64,000 nt of DNA from Verrucomicrobiaceae bacterium UBA2429 (GCA_002343505.1 DDQZ01000024.1:404-64403); one strand, 5' to 3'; shown: positions 17,411 through 26,659, counted from the stretch's first letter. Notes: generated by a model not told the origin, from the sequence alone. Numbers and translations: made by a program.

Positions 17411-18213
17411 GCCCCACCTCCTCCCCCTGCCACGGGCAGGATCATGCGGAACTCGCGCGCGCGATGCGGCTGCGCGGTCTGGTCCTCGGCGCGGCCTTCC
17501 TCCCAGACATCGGTAAGGGTGACGCGCAGGCGCAGCAGGCCGGGGAGGGCGGTGCTGTCCCAGGCTGGTTCGGCCTGCTCCTGGAGCGGCCCCTGCGTGA
17601 GCCATTCGGGATGCAAAGCGATGACGCCAGTGAGCACGGCCTCGGACTGGCTGACCTCGCCATCCTCCAGCCACTCGCGCATGAGCAGCGCCTTGCTTTT
17701 GATCCAATGATAGCGGCAGACCTGCCAGGCGCGGCCCTCGCGGCGCAACGCATCGCCGCGCGCGGGCAGGTGCAGGGTGACGCGCCAGCCTTCCTCGTCG
17801 CCTGCGGCCAGCAGGCGCTTTTCTCCGTCATCGAGGCGAGGCAGGCGGGCGAGGTCGTCGCCGAGCAGGTGGCGGATGCGGTCGAGCTTTTGCGTGGAGG
17901 TCATGCGCCCGCTGGCGGTGCTCACCGAGGTGAGCATGGAGGTGGACATCTCGGCGACGAGCACGCAGACGAGGATGGTGAGGGTGACGGAGACGAGGAG
18001 CTCGGGGAGGGTGAAGGCGGCATGGGACGGGGAAGCTCGAAATTCGAAGCTCGAAATTCGAATGTGGAGGGCGGCAAGTCCGCGCGGATGTTCAGCGTCA
18101 TTCGCACCCGGTGTCTCCGCGCGCGGCGGGCCGGGGACAGCCCGCAGTGCCCGGCAAACTTCGAACTTCGAACTTCGAACTCCGAACTTCGAATTTCGAC
18201 TCTCCCGTTTCAT
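17407..18213 (-). CDS. Verru_Chthon cassette protein C, pseudopilin with long leader
   Basis: 268 residues. The type IV prepilin motif is A/FTLPELLVSVTLT, with F67 and the +5 Glu at 71, followed by the pilin helix. The remainder is a soluble minor-pilin-like domain. Prepilin leaders are usually under 30 residues; here it is 66, and it is encoded by two TTCGAA-rich repeat tracts (SKFGVRSSKFEV and RISSFEFRAS) with about 90 bases between them. This looks like a small element inserted at the 5' end, and the native start may lie closer to F67. It overlaps B (18210-18213) and A (17407-17410) by four bases. Confidence 0.75.
   Translation of the reverse strand: MKRESRNSKFGVRSSKFEVCRALRAVPGPPRAETPGANDAEHPRGLAALHIRISSFEFRASPSHAAFTLPELLVSVTLTILVCVLVAEMSTSMLTSVSTASGRMTSTQKLDRIRHLLGDDLARLPRLDDGEKRLLAAGDEEGWRVTLHLPARGDALRREGRAWQVCRYHWIKSKALLMREWLEDGEVSQSEAVLTGVIALHPEWLTQGPLQEQAEPAWDSTALPGLLRLRVTLTDVWEEGRAEDQTAQPHRAREFRMILPVAGGGGGA
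18025..18205. repeat. TTCGAA-rich inverted tracts inside the 5' end of pseudopilin C
   Basis: Two tracts of repeated TTCGAA/TTCGAAC units at about 18030-18062 and 18157-18198 flank about 95 bases. Being palindromic, the tracts are near inverted copies of each other. A related AT-rich tract of TTTGAAATTTGA type occurs at 17366-17400 in the 5' end of protein A. They behave like a small interspersed repeat that has been captured as coding sequence. Confidence 0.6.
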
Positions 18214-18650
18214 GGTGCCGTCTTGACGCGCTGCACCACCGAGCGGCTGAGCATATCCGGCCTGTCAGGGGCGTGAAAGCTGACCTGGACGGTCTCCAGG
18301 TGATCGCTTTCAAAACCGATGGCGGGCAGGGAGCGCAGGCGCAGAAGCAGCACGGCCTGGTTTTTCTCCTCGGGTTCCAGCAGCCTGCCCTCATGATCAA
18401 AGCCACGCTCGGCAGTCCACTCACCCGCAGGCTTTGCCTCCTCGGGCCAGGCGGGATCGGAAAGCAACTGCTGCACGGTGTTGCGGAGATTGGCGGTGAG
18501 GCGGTGGTCACCCGCCTCTTTGGCGTCCAGGATGCCCACACTCAACAGTCCCAGCACCGGCAGCGCCGAACCCGCCACCAGGGCGAGCGCCATGAGGATC
18601 TCAGTGATGCTGAAGCCGCGCGCGGTTTTTCTGGACGCGAGGTTTTTCAT
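18210..18650 (-). CDS. Verru_Chthon cassette protein B, pseudopilin
   Basis: 146 residues. A short basic leader ends in RG/FSITEILMALALVAG, a standard prepilin peptidase site (cleavage after G12, +5 Glu at E17), followed by the membrane/assembly helix. The rest is a small globular domain. By order, size and motif it is protein B of the Verru_Chthon cassette (GspI/PilV-like). It overlaps D upstream and C downstream by four bases each, a tightly coupled operon. Confidence 0.75.
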   Translation of the reverse strand: MKNLASRKTARGFSITEILMALALVAGSALPVLGLLSVGILDAKEAGDHRLTANLRNTVQQLLSDPAWPEEAKPAGEWTAERGFDHEGRLLEPEEKNQAVLLLRLRSLPAIGFESDHLETVQVSFHAPDRPDMLSRSVVQRVKTAP

Positions 18651-20305
18651 TCGATATGCACCTCCCCGTCACGGCTGCGGATGATGACCCGGTACACCGG
18701 CTGGCGGCCGGGACCGGGGCTGAAATGAAACTCCAACTGCTCCTGCGACACGCAGGCCAGACAGCCCTCGGGTGTGAAATCCAGCGCTGGCAGCGGCAGC
18801 GCAAGAGTGTCAATTTGCGGCCATCGCAGCACAGGGGAATCGCCCCAGATTTCACGGGCGGGGATTTGCGTGCCATCATCAAGGCGGACGCGCTCGCTTT
18901 CCGGCAGTGCGGCGGTGACTGGGCGCGGCAGCGCGCGGTAAGGAGTGCGGTCCATCTGCGGCGGATAGATGGAGAAAGGACTTGCGCGGGTCTCATCGGG
19001 ATCGCGCTCCTCGCTCCAGACGCTGTCCGGCTGGTGCAGCAGGTCTTTGGCAAAAGCTTCGAAGTCAGACTCCAAATAGCGGTCCAGCACCGGGCCTCCG
19101 AGCCAGACGTGCTCCCGCCATCTCTGCCAGGAACGCTGGCCTGCGGCAAGGGTCCAGCCTCCGATGAGACTGCGCGGCAAAGGCACGCGGATGAGCGGCG
19201 CGGTCTCGCGCAAATGGGCGGCGCTCTCGTGGGCGGCGGTCGGGCGGGTGAAGGCCACCGGCTCGAGCTGGTTCGCGGGCACGCGAAAGGCATAGACACC
19301 GCAGCCGGCTTTGAGATCGGTTTCCTCAAGACCGTATTCGGCCAGCTTGTCCTTCAAGGCGGGACTGACGAGGGCCACGCGGATGTGGGTGTTTTGACGG
19401 CGGGCCATCTGGCGCGCGTCACGCAGGACTTGAGCGAAGTCCATGGCCGCCTCATGCACGCCATCCTGGCGTTTGAGGGATTGAAAACCGCTGGCGGTGA
19501 TGCTGACGATGAATGTCAGCACGACGACGGAAATGAGCACCTCCAACACGGTGAAGGCGGGCGCGGCAGTCACAGCCGGGGCGGAGGCAGGGCGAGGCGC
19601 GGGCTTTGCCTGACGGGCACGCAGGGTGGGGCTTTGCGCGACGAGATGCGTGACGAGAGCCTGCGCCCAAGGCGCGTCCGGGTCCGGCAGGCGGATGGCC
19701 TTGGCACCGGCAGCGGCGAGCGCCTTGACGAGACCTGCGGCCTTTTCCGCGAGGCCGGGCTCCAGGGCGAACTCCAGGCGCTTGAGCGAACCTTTTTTCA
19801 TCCCGGCCACACATTCCGTGAGGGCGCTCAGGCGGACTGCGTCGGCTTCGCCCGCGTGAGGCAGAATGAGCCAGCGCTCCTGCGAGAGATCCAGGCTGGC
19901 GAGCGCGTCCGGCGCGGCGCGAAAAGCGCGCAGGCCGGCCTTTTCCGCCGCCTCGGTGAGCGCGATGACCGGCGCGTCGGCGCCAAGGCCGAAAACCGTG
20001 ACGGACGAGCCCGCCACAGCCGGATCATCCGCGGCGGTGCTGGCGGCTTTTTTCACCGATTTGCGGTGCATGAGCAGCCCGGAGACGATGAGGAAGGCGA
20101 GCAGAAAACCCTGCCCGTCAATCCAGATCCAGCGCGTCTGCGGCGGCAAGAACTTGCCGTAATGGATGTCTTCCAGAAACTTCCCGGCCTCCCACTTGTG
20201 CGCGATGACCGGGCACGAAAGGGCGACCAGCCCCAGCGTGATGGCCGAGAGCATGCCCAGGTTGGCGTGCCAGACGCGGTTGGTGAGTTTCCAGTTGCTG
20301 GCCAT
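18647..20305 (-). CDS. Fusion: PepSY-type membrane protein plus Verru_Chthon cassette protein D pseudopilin
   Basis: 552 residues in two unlike parts. Residues 1-82 match the short PepSY-associated membrane proteins of iron-uptake loci: helix near 17-36, then FLEDIHYGKFLP and WIWIDGQGFLLAFLIVSGLLMHR. Residues 83-245 are a soluble Ala-rich linker domain. At 250/251 comes an internal prepilin site, A/FTVLEVLISVVVLT (F251, +5 E255), followed by a GspH-like pseudopilin with QVLRDARQMARRQNTHIRVAL, i.e. cassette protein D without its own leader. If cleaved by prepilin peptidase, it would release a 250-residue membrane fragment. It is preceded by the Fur-boxed gene at 20899 with a 3-base gap. Confidence 0.65.
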   Translation of the reverse strand: MASNWKLTNRVWHANLGMLSAITLGLVALSCPVIAHKWEAGKFLEDIHYGKFLPPQTRWIWIDGQGFLLAFLIVSGLLMHRKSVKKAASTAADDPAVAGSSVTVFGLGADAPVIALTEAAEKAGLRAFRAAPDALASLDLSQERWLILPHAGEADAVRLSALTECVAGMKKGSLKRLEFALEPGLAEKAAGLVKALAAAGAKAIRLPDPDAPWAQALVTHLVAQSPTLRARQAKPAPRPASAPAVTAAPAFTVLEVLISVVVLTFIVSITASGFQSLKRQDGVHEAAMDFAQVLRDARQMARRQNTHIRVALVSPALKDKLAEYGLEETDLKAGCGVYAFRVPANQLEPVAFTRPTAAHESAAHLRETAPLIRVPLPRSLIGGWTLAAGQRSWQRWREHVWLGGPVLDRYLESDFEAFAKDLLHQPDSVWSEERDPDETRASPFSIYPPQMDRTPYRALPRPVTAALPESERVRLDDGTQIPAREIWGDSPVLRWPQIDTLALPLPALDFTPEGCLACVSQEQLEFHFSPGPGRQPVYRVIIRSRDGEVHIE

Positions 20306-20308
20306 GGC

Positions 20309-20899
20309 TTACTTCCCCTCAAAGCCTTCGCTCACCATTTCCCATTCGCCGCCGGGGGCCTTTTTCTTCAGGCCGACTTTGGGGCCGGCGACAAAAAGCG
20401 TGCCATCGGCGGCCTGGGAGATGCTGTGGGTGTCGCCGTCATAGACTTTGCTCCAGGCTCCATCCTTGTGTTTCCAGGCGGCGTGCTTGCCTGCGACGAG
20501 CAGCGAGCCGTCCGGCGCGGAGACGATGGATTTGGCTTCTTCATCCTCAAAGCCGGGCAGCTTTTCCCAGGCGCCATCCTTCCAGCGCAGCACTCCGGCG
20601 TGGCCGCCCGCGTAGAGCGTGCCATCGGCGGCAACAGTCATGCTTTTGATCTCGCGCTGCTTCTTGGCGTCATGCTCATGATGCTCCTTCTCTTTTTTCA
20701 TCATGTCCTTTTTGGTCTCATCCTTCACGGCGGCGATGGTGACGGGTTTGCCCTCGGCAAGCAGGCGAGTGGTGGAGGCGAGGTAGGGAAAGCCTGCGAC
20801 AGCGGCGAAGCCGAAAGCAAGGCCAAGCGCGGCCTTGGGCGACCACCAAGTGGGCTGGGGAGCGGGGGATTTGGAGGCGGGTTTTTGGGGCGGGTTCAT
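20309..20899 (-). CDS. Membrane-anchored beta-propeller-like protein, probably iron-regulated
   Basis: 196 residues. One N-terminal helix (AALGLAFGFAAVAGFPYLA) anchors it. A charged, His-containing stretch follows (KKEKEHHEHDAKKQ), then three short repeats of the form AADGTLYAGGHAGVLRWKDG, which are propeller blades. I do not know a specific function; a metal-related role is suggested by the His-rich segment, the Fur-like boxes 45-75 bases upstream and the PepSY-type neighbour. It lies 3 bases ahead of the PepSY-pseudopilin fusion and presumably shares its transcript. Confidence 0.55.
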   Translation of the reverse strand: MNPPQKPASKSPAPQPTWWSPKAALGLAFGFAAVAGFPYLASTTRLLAEGKPVTIAAVKDETKKDMMKKEKEHHEHDAKKQREIKSMTVAADGTLYAGGHAGVLRWKDGAWEKLPGFEDEEAKSIVSAPDGSLLVAGKHAAWKHKDGAWSKVYDGDTHSISQAADGTLFVAGPKVGLKKKAPGGEWEMVSEGFEGK

Positions 20900-20942
20900 G
20901 ATGAAAAGGGGAGGGGCAGATGGCTTGACGCGGCTTGTTTAT

Positions 20943-20975
20943 AACGATTCTCAACATTTCTGCAAACGATTCTCA
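20943..20975 (-). promoter_or_regulatory. Tandem Fur-box-like repeats
   Basis: On the minus strand TGAGAATCGTT occurs twice, at 20965-20975 and 20943-20953, exactly 22 bases (two helical turns) apart, in an AT-rich gap upstream of the gene starting at 20899. TGAGAATC-T resembles half of many Fur sites (ATGAGAATCATT). Iron control of the downstream operon is an inference. Confidence 0.55.
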
Positions 20976-21029
20976 TGAGCATATATTGTCATTTTCGTTT
21001 CAAAGGCTGATGCTTTTTCAAAGCTGAAA

Positions 21030-21590
21030 TCACTCCTCCAGCGCGGCGCGCAGTTGCTTGCGCAGGCGGCAGAGGCTGGTGCGCACGGCGCCGGCTTTCA
21101 TGCCCAGGGAGGCGGCGGTGGTCTCGGCGGGTTCATGGTCCAGCGTCTGGCGTTCGAGGATTTCGCGCTCGCGCGGGGAGAGTTGTCCGAGAGCGGCCCC
21201 GAGTTGATCAAGGCGTTCGGCGAGCATCATCTGCCGGTCCGGCGCGCGGGTGTGCGGCAGCTCGATGTCCGCGACATCGGCGGCCGCGTTTTCAAAGCAG
21301 GCGCTGAGCTTGTGGCGGTGGCACCAGCGGCGGCGAAGCTTGGCGCAGGTGTTGCGGGTGATGACGCCAAGCCAATGCGCAAAGGGCTCGCGAGGTTCGT
21401 AGCGCGGCAGCGCGCGGAAGACGCGGAGCAGGACCTCCTGCACGGCATCCTCCTCCATCTCGGCGGGCGCGCCCCAGGCGCGGGCGGCGCGCAGGATGTG
21501 CGGACGGTGGGTGTCCACAAGCCAGGCGGCGGCGCTTTGATCGCGCTGTGTCAGCCAGGCATGGATGGCGGGATGGGCGTCGGCAAACAT
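21030..21590 (-). CDS. ECF-type RNA polymerase sigma factor
   Basis: 186 residues from the ATG at 21590; a GTG at 21596 would overlap the upstream stop and add two residues. Region 2 is visible (HILRAARAWGAPAEMEEDAVQEVLLRVFRAL, conserved DAVQEVLLRVF), as is region 4 (LSPREREILERQTLDHEPAETTAASLGMKAGAVRTSLCRLRK). No anti-sigma gene follows; the gene abuts the FN3-repeat protein instead. Similar sigma factors of Verrucomicrobiota and Planctomycetota are linked to surface proteins or iron. The Fur-like boxes begin just downstream, so it may govern that operon, but this is speculative. Confidence 0.8.
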   Translation of the reverse strand: MFADAHPAIHAWLTQRDQSAAAWLVDTHRPHILRAARAWGAPAEMEEDAVQEVLLRVFRALPRYEPREPFAHWLGVITRNTCAKLRRRWCHRHKLSACFENAAADVADIELPHTRAPDRQMMLAERLDQLGAALGQLSPREREILERQTLDHEPAETTAASLGMKAGAVRTSLCRLRKQLRAALEE

Positions 21591-21592
21591 GA

Positions 21593-24500
21593 TCACTCGG
21601 CGAGGTGCAGGCGCATGAAGCGGCGGTTTTTGGAGGCGATGGGGAAGGCATCGCGGACGACGACAGTTTCCAGGCCGTTTTCATCCGGCTCGGAGACGGA
21701 AAGGGTGGTCAAACCGGCGCTGGACCAGGATGAGGGGTCGCCGCAGCCGACCGGAATGACCTGGATTTCCGGCAGGTTGGCCCGGCGTTGATAAGTGAGC
21801 GTGAGGTAGCCGTCCTGCGGCAGCACGCGCGGCAGCAGCGCGGAAGGCGGCGGCGTGCGCGGATCAAGACCGAGCGCGTAAAGCAGCAGGTTTGGGAATC
21901 CGTGACCGCCGAAGTCGGCGTGGGCAAGCGTCAGCGGATTTTCCAAATCACCCGCGAAGTGCAGCTCGCGCCATTCCTCGAAGGTGGGCGCGGCGGGTTC
22001 AGACGGCAGGGTGGCGAGGATGGAGTCCTGCACCTCGCTGGCTTCGGCGCCGCGCATGGCGCGCACGCGGTAGCGGTAGGACTGGCCGGGCTGGAGTCCA
22101 CGAATGAGGAAATCGGTGGCCCAGGGGTCGGCGATTGCAAAACCCTGGTCATGCCCGCCCGCGCCGGAGGCATGAATGAGGGTGCCGGGGGCGAAGCCGT
22201 CCTCCGCTTTGCACAACTCCACACGGTAGCCGGTCGGCTCGCGCCCCAGGATGCCTCCGACCCAGTTTAACGTGAAGCCGGTGCGGACGAAGTCGTTGGC
22301 GGCCTGATTCACGGGCGCGTCGGCGGCGGTGGTGTTCACGTCAATGACATGGTTGTCGAGCCAGAAGGGCGTGTTGCCCTGCTTCTCACCGTTGACGACG
22401 AAGCCGGCGTAAATGCTGCTGTCATTGAAAAACGGCATGTTCGTGAACGATGCCGGTGCGCCGGACATGAGCAGCGCAGGCTCCGAAGTGCCGTCCGGGC
22501 CGCAGTCATGCACCTCGTAGGAGCAGAGGTAGGTGTCGAAGCCGGTGCGGATGAATTTGAAACTGAGGCGCAGCCAGTTTGCGGCCTGCAAAAAGGCGTT
22601 GAGGGTGTTCTTGGAGTTTTTGATCTCGTTGAAGCCGTCGAAGCTGGCCGTCTCGACCTCGAGCTTGCGGTCCTTGGAGAGGTCCGCCGTGTCATGCTCC
22701 AGCTTGAACTTCACAAACAAGGACGGGTGCGTTTTGTTGAAGGTGTCCTTCATCTTGGCGCCCGGCGCGGGCTCGCTGATGAAGCCGAGGCTGATCTCCG
22801 CCTTATCCTTGCCCGTGGCGATCTCCGGCACGTTGCGCAAGTTGAACATGAGGCTCGTGCTCGCGTGCGGGACGACAGTGGCGTCGAAGCGCAGCCTGCG
22901 CAGCGCCAGGGCCACATGCTCGGCGGGCAGCGCGCTGCGCTCGAATTTCATGGCTCCGCCGGGCGGCGTCCCCGCGCCCTCGCCACCCGCGAAGACCAGG
23001 GACGCCTGCTCGGCGAAAATGAGGTAATCCTCCGCGTCGCCGGCGGAGTCAAAAGCGGTGGCCGAGACGGGTGTCACCACACGCACGACGAAGCTGCGCG
23101 TGTTGATGGCGTTGACGGCCTGGCCGTCGTCGGCGGTGACGGTGATGATGGCCGTGCCGGTCTGGCCGGGCGCGGGAGTGAAGCGCAGCAGGCCGGAGTC
23201 TTCGGGGTCAAAATAGTCCACCTCCAGCAGCGGCAGCAGCGCGGGATTGTCGGAACTGGCGGTGATGTCCACGAACTGGTTGAACTCGCCGCCGTCGCTG
23301 ACGCCCGTGAGCGGCACGGTGATCTCGCCGCTGTCCGCGGCGATGTCCCCCAAGTCGGCGATGACATCGAGCGTGGGCGCGGCGTTCGAGCCTTCGAGCA
23401 GGGTGGTGACGGAGACTGCGTTGGAATTGCCGCTGGCTCCGGCCACATTCAGAGAGCGCACGCGGTATTTGTACGAGGTGCTGGAGGGCAGGTTGAAGAA
23501 CCGCAGCGCGCGCTGCTCGGCGAAGTTCACCGTCACGCCCGCCGCCTGCCCGCCCTGGCCGAGGGCGTTGATGAAATTGCCCGCCGTGAAGTCCGCAGCC
23601 AGCGGCACGGTCTCGACGACGAAGCGGTTCGGATACGGCCCGGCCGGCACTTCCCAGCGCGCGGTGAAGGAGTGCGCGGTGATTTGATACGCCTCAATCG
23701 CCACCGGCGTTTCCGGCGGCACGTTCATGACCTCCACGAGATGGTCGTCAATGAACACGCGCGACGTTGTGCTCTTCTCCGAGTCCGCGTATAGCCCGGC
23801 GTAAATCCACGGCGCGTCAATCAGGCCGCTGTTGAGAAAGTTCACCGGCTCGGACTCCAGCACCGTGCCCAGCAGTTGCGTGCCGTCCGGCCCGTAGTCC
23901 TCCACTTTGAAGCGGAGCTGGAACTGCACGGTGCCCACGGCCAGCGCCTCGAAGGTGCATTTGAACCAGTGGTCGAAGATGCTCTCGTCGCTGACCACCA
24001 GCTCGGGTCCCTCGGTCTTTGTGCTGCCGTTCCAGTTCGTCACGCGCGCCTTGATGACGTGGTCCTTGCTCGTGTCGCCTGGATCGTTCTCCGCCGTCAC
24101 TTTGCAATGCACCGCGTATTTGCCGGAGCCTTCCTCGAAGTATTTTTTCAGCTCGCCGGGCACCACGTCATGGCTGGCGAAGCCGAAGCGGATCTCGCCC
24201 TTGTTTTTGATGTCCAGGCTGTCGTTGATCTCGCGGAAATTCACCCAGACGGTCTGGCGCATCAGCGTGGGAGCCGGGCCGGGATAAGGCTGCGAGCGCA
24301 GGGCCAGCGTGCCGTGGTCGGAGCCGGTGCCTTGTCCCTGAAACACCGCGCCGCCAGTGGCTGGATCACCCGCGCCCGCTCCCGCCGCCTGGACCAGGCT
24401 GCCGCGCAGGTTGGTGATGGCGTATTCGTCCATGTCCTCCGCCTCGTTGAAGTCCACGAGCAGCGGCGGCTGGCGCACGCTGATGTCAAAGGTGCGCGTG

Positions 24501-26659
24501 ATGAGATTGTCCTCCGGCTGGCCGTCGTCCACCGTCACCGTGATAGTGGACGTGCCCTCGGCGCCCGCCGGTTTGAAAAGCAGCGTGCCTGTGCTCTGCG
24601 GGCTGGTGTAAAGCAGCACGGGATGCGGGATGATGGCCGGATGCGAGGAGGTGACCGTGACGACCAGCGGCTGGCTTTCACCAAAACCCGCGCTGATGCC
24701 CGTGAGCGCGATGCTTTGCTCCGGCGCGCCCGGCGTGAGCAACGGATAGTCCGCGATGGGGTCCAGCGTCGGCGGCACATTCGCTCCATCGCTCAAAGTC
24801 GCGGCCAGGATGACGTTCGATGGCGCGCTTTCACCCGCGCCGTTCACCGCCTTGACCCGATAGACATACGGAGTGCTTGGCGAGAGTCCGGTAACAGCCT
24901 GGCTGAGAGTGCCGCCGCCTGCGATGCTGATGCCCTGCGCCTGGCCCGGCGTGCCGTCCGCGGCCAAAAAGGTGCCCGCCCCGAAGTTTGCAGCCTGCGT
25001 GGTCAGTTCCAGCACATAACCCCCCGCTCCGGCCGCCGCCTGCCAGTTCGCGGTGAGCGCGTTGGTGGTGACATTCACGGCCTCCAGCGCCACCGGCGCG
25101 GCGGGCGGCACGGCGTCGAGAATGAGACTGTGGTCGTCCACCCAGGCGGCGTTGGCGGCTTTGTCGCTGTTGACGAGAAAGACCGCCTCGGCGCTGGCGG
25201 CGCCGCCGAAGTCGGCATTCGTGACACCGTTCTGCGTGTGCTGGGCCAGCAGAAAAGGCTCCGCCGTGCCGTCAAGACCGAGCGCCTCCAGGGTGTAAGT
25301 CACATCGAAGGTGGTGGCCGAGGCTCGCACCAGCGTCAAGGTGAGGCGCAGCCAGTCGTCGAAGTAGCCTGTGTTGTTCAGCGTGACCTTGCCGGACTTG
25401 GACTCCGACGTGATGTAGTTGGTCAGCTCCACCTCAATGTTGCGGTGCTTGTTCACGTCGCCGGCCTTGTGCTCGGCCTTGAGCTTGACGTGGATGTTCT
25501 TGTTCGCCGCCACCTTGTGCAGCAGTTCCTTGTAGTTGCCCGTCAGCGTCATTGGCACGCTGAAGCCCATGCGTGTCTCCACCTTCGGTTCACCCACGCC
25601 GGAGTCATCCACTTCGCGCACATTAAAAAGCATGGACTGCCGCCAAAGCGTGACCGCTCCGCCGCTGCCCGTCACTGTTTTACGCACGACGGCGGTGCGG
25701 TCGGAAGTGGTTGTGGAAGTGAACGTCAGCCCCGTCGTGGCGGGATTTCCCGCGCCAGCCCCGGCTTCCTCCACCAGCGTCACCGTACCGTCTGTCGTGG
25801 CTGTGGTGTAGGAGGCAAAGTCGCCCGCCTGCTCAAAAGGCATCACCAGGCGGACCGTGTGGTCGTCGAGATAGGAACGGCTGTCCGTGCTCTTGTCCGT
25901 GTTGGTGACGACCGCCGCGTAAAGATTGGAGGCGGCGAGCAAGGCCGCGTTTGCCACGCCAGCGGCTGAGCCGCTGTGAACAGGCACCGGCGCCGAGGTG
26001 CCGTCCACGCCCAGGGACTCCACCTTGAAGCTCAAATCGAAAACATCCCCGGCCACGCGCCGCGCCGTGATGGTGGCGCGCAGCCAGTGGTCCACGAAGT
26101 CCGATTCATTGAAGGCCAGCGTGCCGAACTTGGTCTCCGATCCCGCCGCGTTGTGGAAACCAAAGACTTCCAGCTTGCGAAGTTTGTTCGCGTCCGAAGG
26201 CTTGTGCTCGGCTTTCACAAGCACGCCGAAGGAGGGGTTCGTCTTGTGCAAAAACTCCTTCAAATTGCCGCCCGATGTTGTCGTCGCGGTGAATCCCAAG
26301 CGCGTCTCGATCTTCTTCTCCGTTCCGCTCAGCGCGTCGTCCACCTCGCGCGGCGAGATGAGCACCGACTGCTCCCACAGGCTGGCGAGCGGCGCGGTGG
26401 CGGTGACTTTTTTCAGCAGCACCGTGCTTTTATCCGAAGCGGTGGTGGAGTGATGCACCAGCCCTCCTGTTGCCGGGCTGCCCGCGCCCAGGTCCGCCGC
26501 GTGAGTCAGCGTGACCGTGCCGTCCGAGGCCAGTACCGAGTAGCTGGCAATGTCGCCGGCATTCTCAAAACGAACTGTCTCCGCCTGCATCGCAGCAGCC
26601 AAAGCAAAGCCAGTGAACCCAAAGCACAGGGAGGAAAATGAGGGAAGTTTCATGCGCAT
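21593..26659 (-). CDS. Very large secreted protein with repeated LamG-like and fibronectin type III modules
   Basis: 1688 residues. A signal peptide (KLPSFSSLCFGFTGFALAAAMQA) starts at either ATG 26659 or 26653. Four copies of a ~240-residue jelly-roll-like module follow (starting near 28, 275, 730 and 1205; each opens with F-x-x-AGD/ED-x-x-Y and has a YLDDH/FIDDH-like patch). Between them are three FN3 domains (near 515, 995, 1460; e.g. YVYRVKAVNGAGESAPSN) and two cadherin-like stretches. The C-terminal ~110 residues, with FPNLLLYALGLDP, are a module seen at the end of many Verrucomicrobiota secreted proteins. It is probably a cell-surface or matrix protein. Its stop overlaps the sigma-factor GTG. 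Confidence 0.75.
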   Translation of the reverse strand: MRMKLPSFSSLCFGFTGFALAAAMQAETVRFENAGDIASYSVLASDGTVTLTHAADLGAGSPATGGLVHHSTTASDKSTVLLKKVTATAPLASLWEQSVLISPREVDDALSGTEKKIETRLGFTATTTSGGNLKEFLHKTNPSFGVLVKAEHKPSDANKLRKLEVFGFHNAAGSETKFGTLAFNESDFVDHWLRATITARRVAGDVFDLSFKVESLGVDGTSAPVPVHSGSAAGVANAALLAASNLYAAVVTNTDKSTDSRSYLDDHTVRLVMPFEQAGDFASYTTATTDGTVTLVEEAGAGAGNPATTGLTFTSTTTSDRTAVVRKTVTGSGGAVTLWRQSMLFNVREVDDSGVGEPKVETRMGFSVPMTLTGNYKELLHKVAANKNIHVKLKAEHKAGDVNKHRNIEVELTNYITSESKSGKVTLNNTGYFDDWLRLTLTLVRASATTFDVTYTLEALGLDGTAEPFLLAQHTQNGVTNADFGGAASAEAVFLVNSDKAANAAWVDDHSLILDAVPPAAPVALEAVNVTTNALTANWQAAAGAGGYVLELTTQAANFGAGTFLAADGTPGQAQGISIAGGGTLSQAVTGLSPSTPYVYRVKAVNGAGESAPSNVILAATLSDGANVPPTLDPIADYPLLTPGAPEQSIALTGISAGFGESQPLVVTVTSSHPAIIPHPVLLYTSPQSTGTLLFKPAGAEGTSTITVTVDDGQPEDNLITRTFDISVRQPPLLVDFNEAEDMDEYAITNLRGSLVQAAGAGAGDPATGGAVFQGQGTGSDHGTLALRSQPYPGPAPTLMRQTVWVNFREINDSLDIKNKGEIRFGFASHDVVPGELKKYFEEGSGKYAVHCKVTAENDPGDTSKDHVIKARVTNWNGSTKTEGPELVVSDESIFDHWFKCTFEALAVGTVQFQLRFKVEDYGPDGTQLLGTVLESEPVNFLNSGLIDAPWIYAGLYADSEKSTTSRVFIDDHLVEVMNVPPETPVAIEAYQITAHSFTARWEVPAGPYPNRFVVETVPLAADFTAGNFINALGQGGQAAGVTVNFAEQRALRFFNLPSSTSYKYRVRSLNVAGASGNSNAVSVTTLLEGSNAAPTLDVIADLGDIAADSGEITVPLTGVSDGGEFNQFVDITASSDNPALLPLLEVDYFDPEDSGLLRFTPAPGQTGTAIITVTADDGQAVNAINTRSFVVRVVTPVSATAFDSAGDAEDYLIFAEQASLVFAGGEGAGTPPGGAMKFERSALPAEHVALALRRLRFDATVVPHASTSLMFNLRNVPEIATGKDKAEISLGFISEPAPGAKMKDTFNKTHPSLFVKFKLEHDTADLSKDRKLEVETASFDGFNEIKNSKNTLNAFLQAANWLRLSFKFIRTGFDTYLCSYEVHDCGPDGTSEPALLMSGAPASFTNMPFFNDSSIYAGFVVNGEKQGNTPFWLDNHVIDVNTTAADAPVNQAANDFVRTGFTLNWVGGILGREPTGYRVELCKAEDGFAPGTLIHASGAGGHDQGFAIADPWATDFLIRGLQPGQSYRYRVRAMRGAEASEVQDSILATLPSEPAAPTFEEWRELHFAGDLENPLTLAHADFGGHGFPNLLLYALGLDPRTPPPSALLPRVLPQDGYLTLTYQRRANLPEIQVIPVGCGDPSSWSSAGLTTLSVSEPDENGLETVVVRDAFPIASKNRRFMRLHLAE

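Noticed and set aside
23876..25969. 697-codon plus-strand frame opposite the FN3 protein
   Set aside because: Arg/His/Gly-rich shadow; the minus strand has clear repeated modules and a signal peptide.
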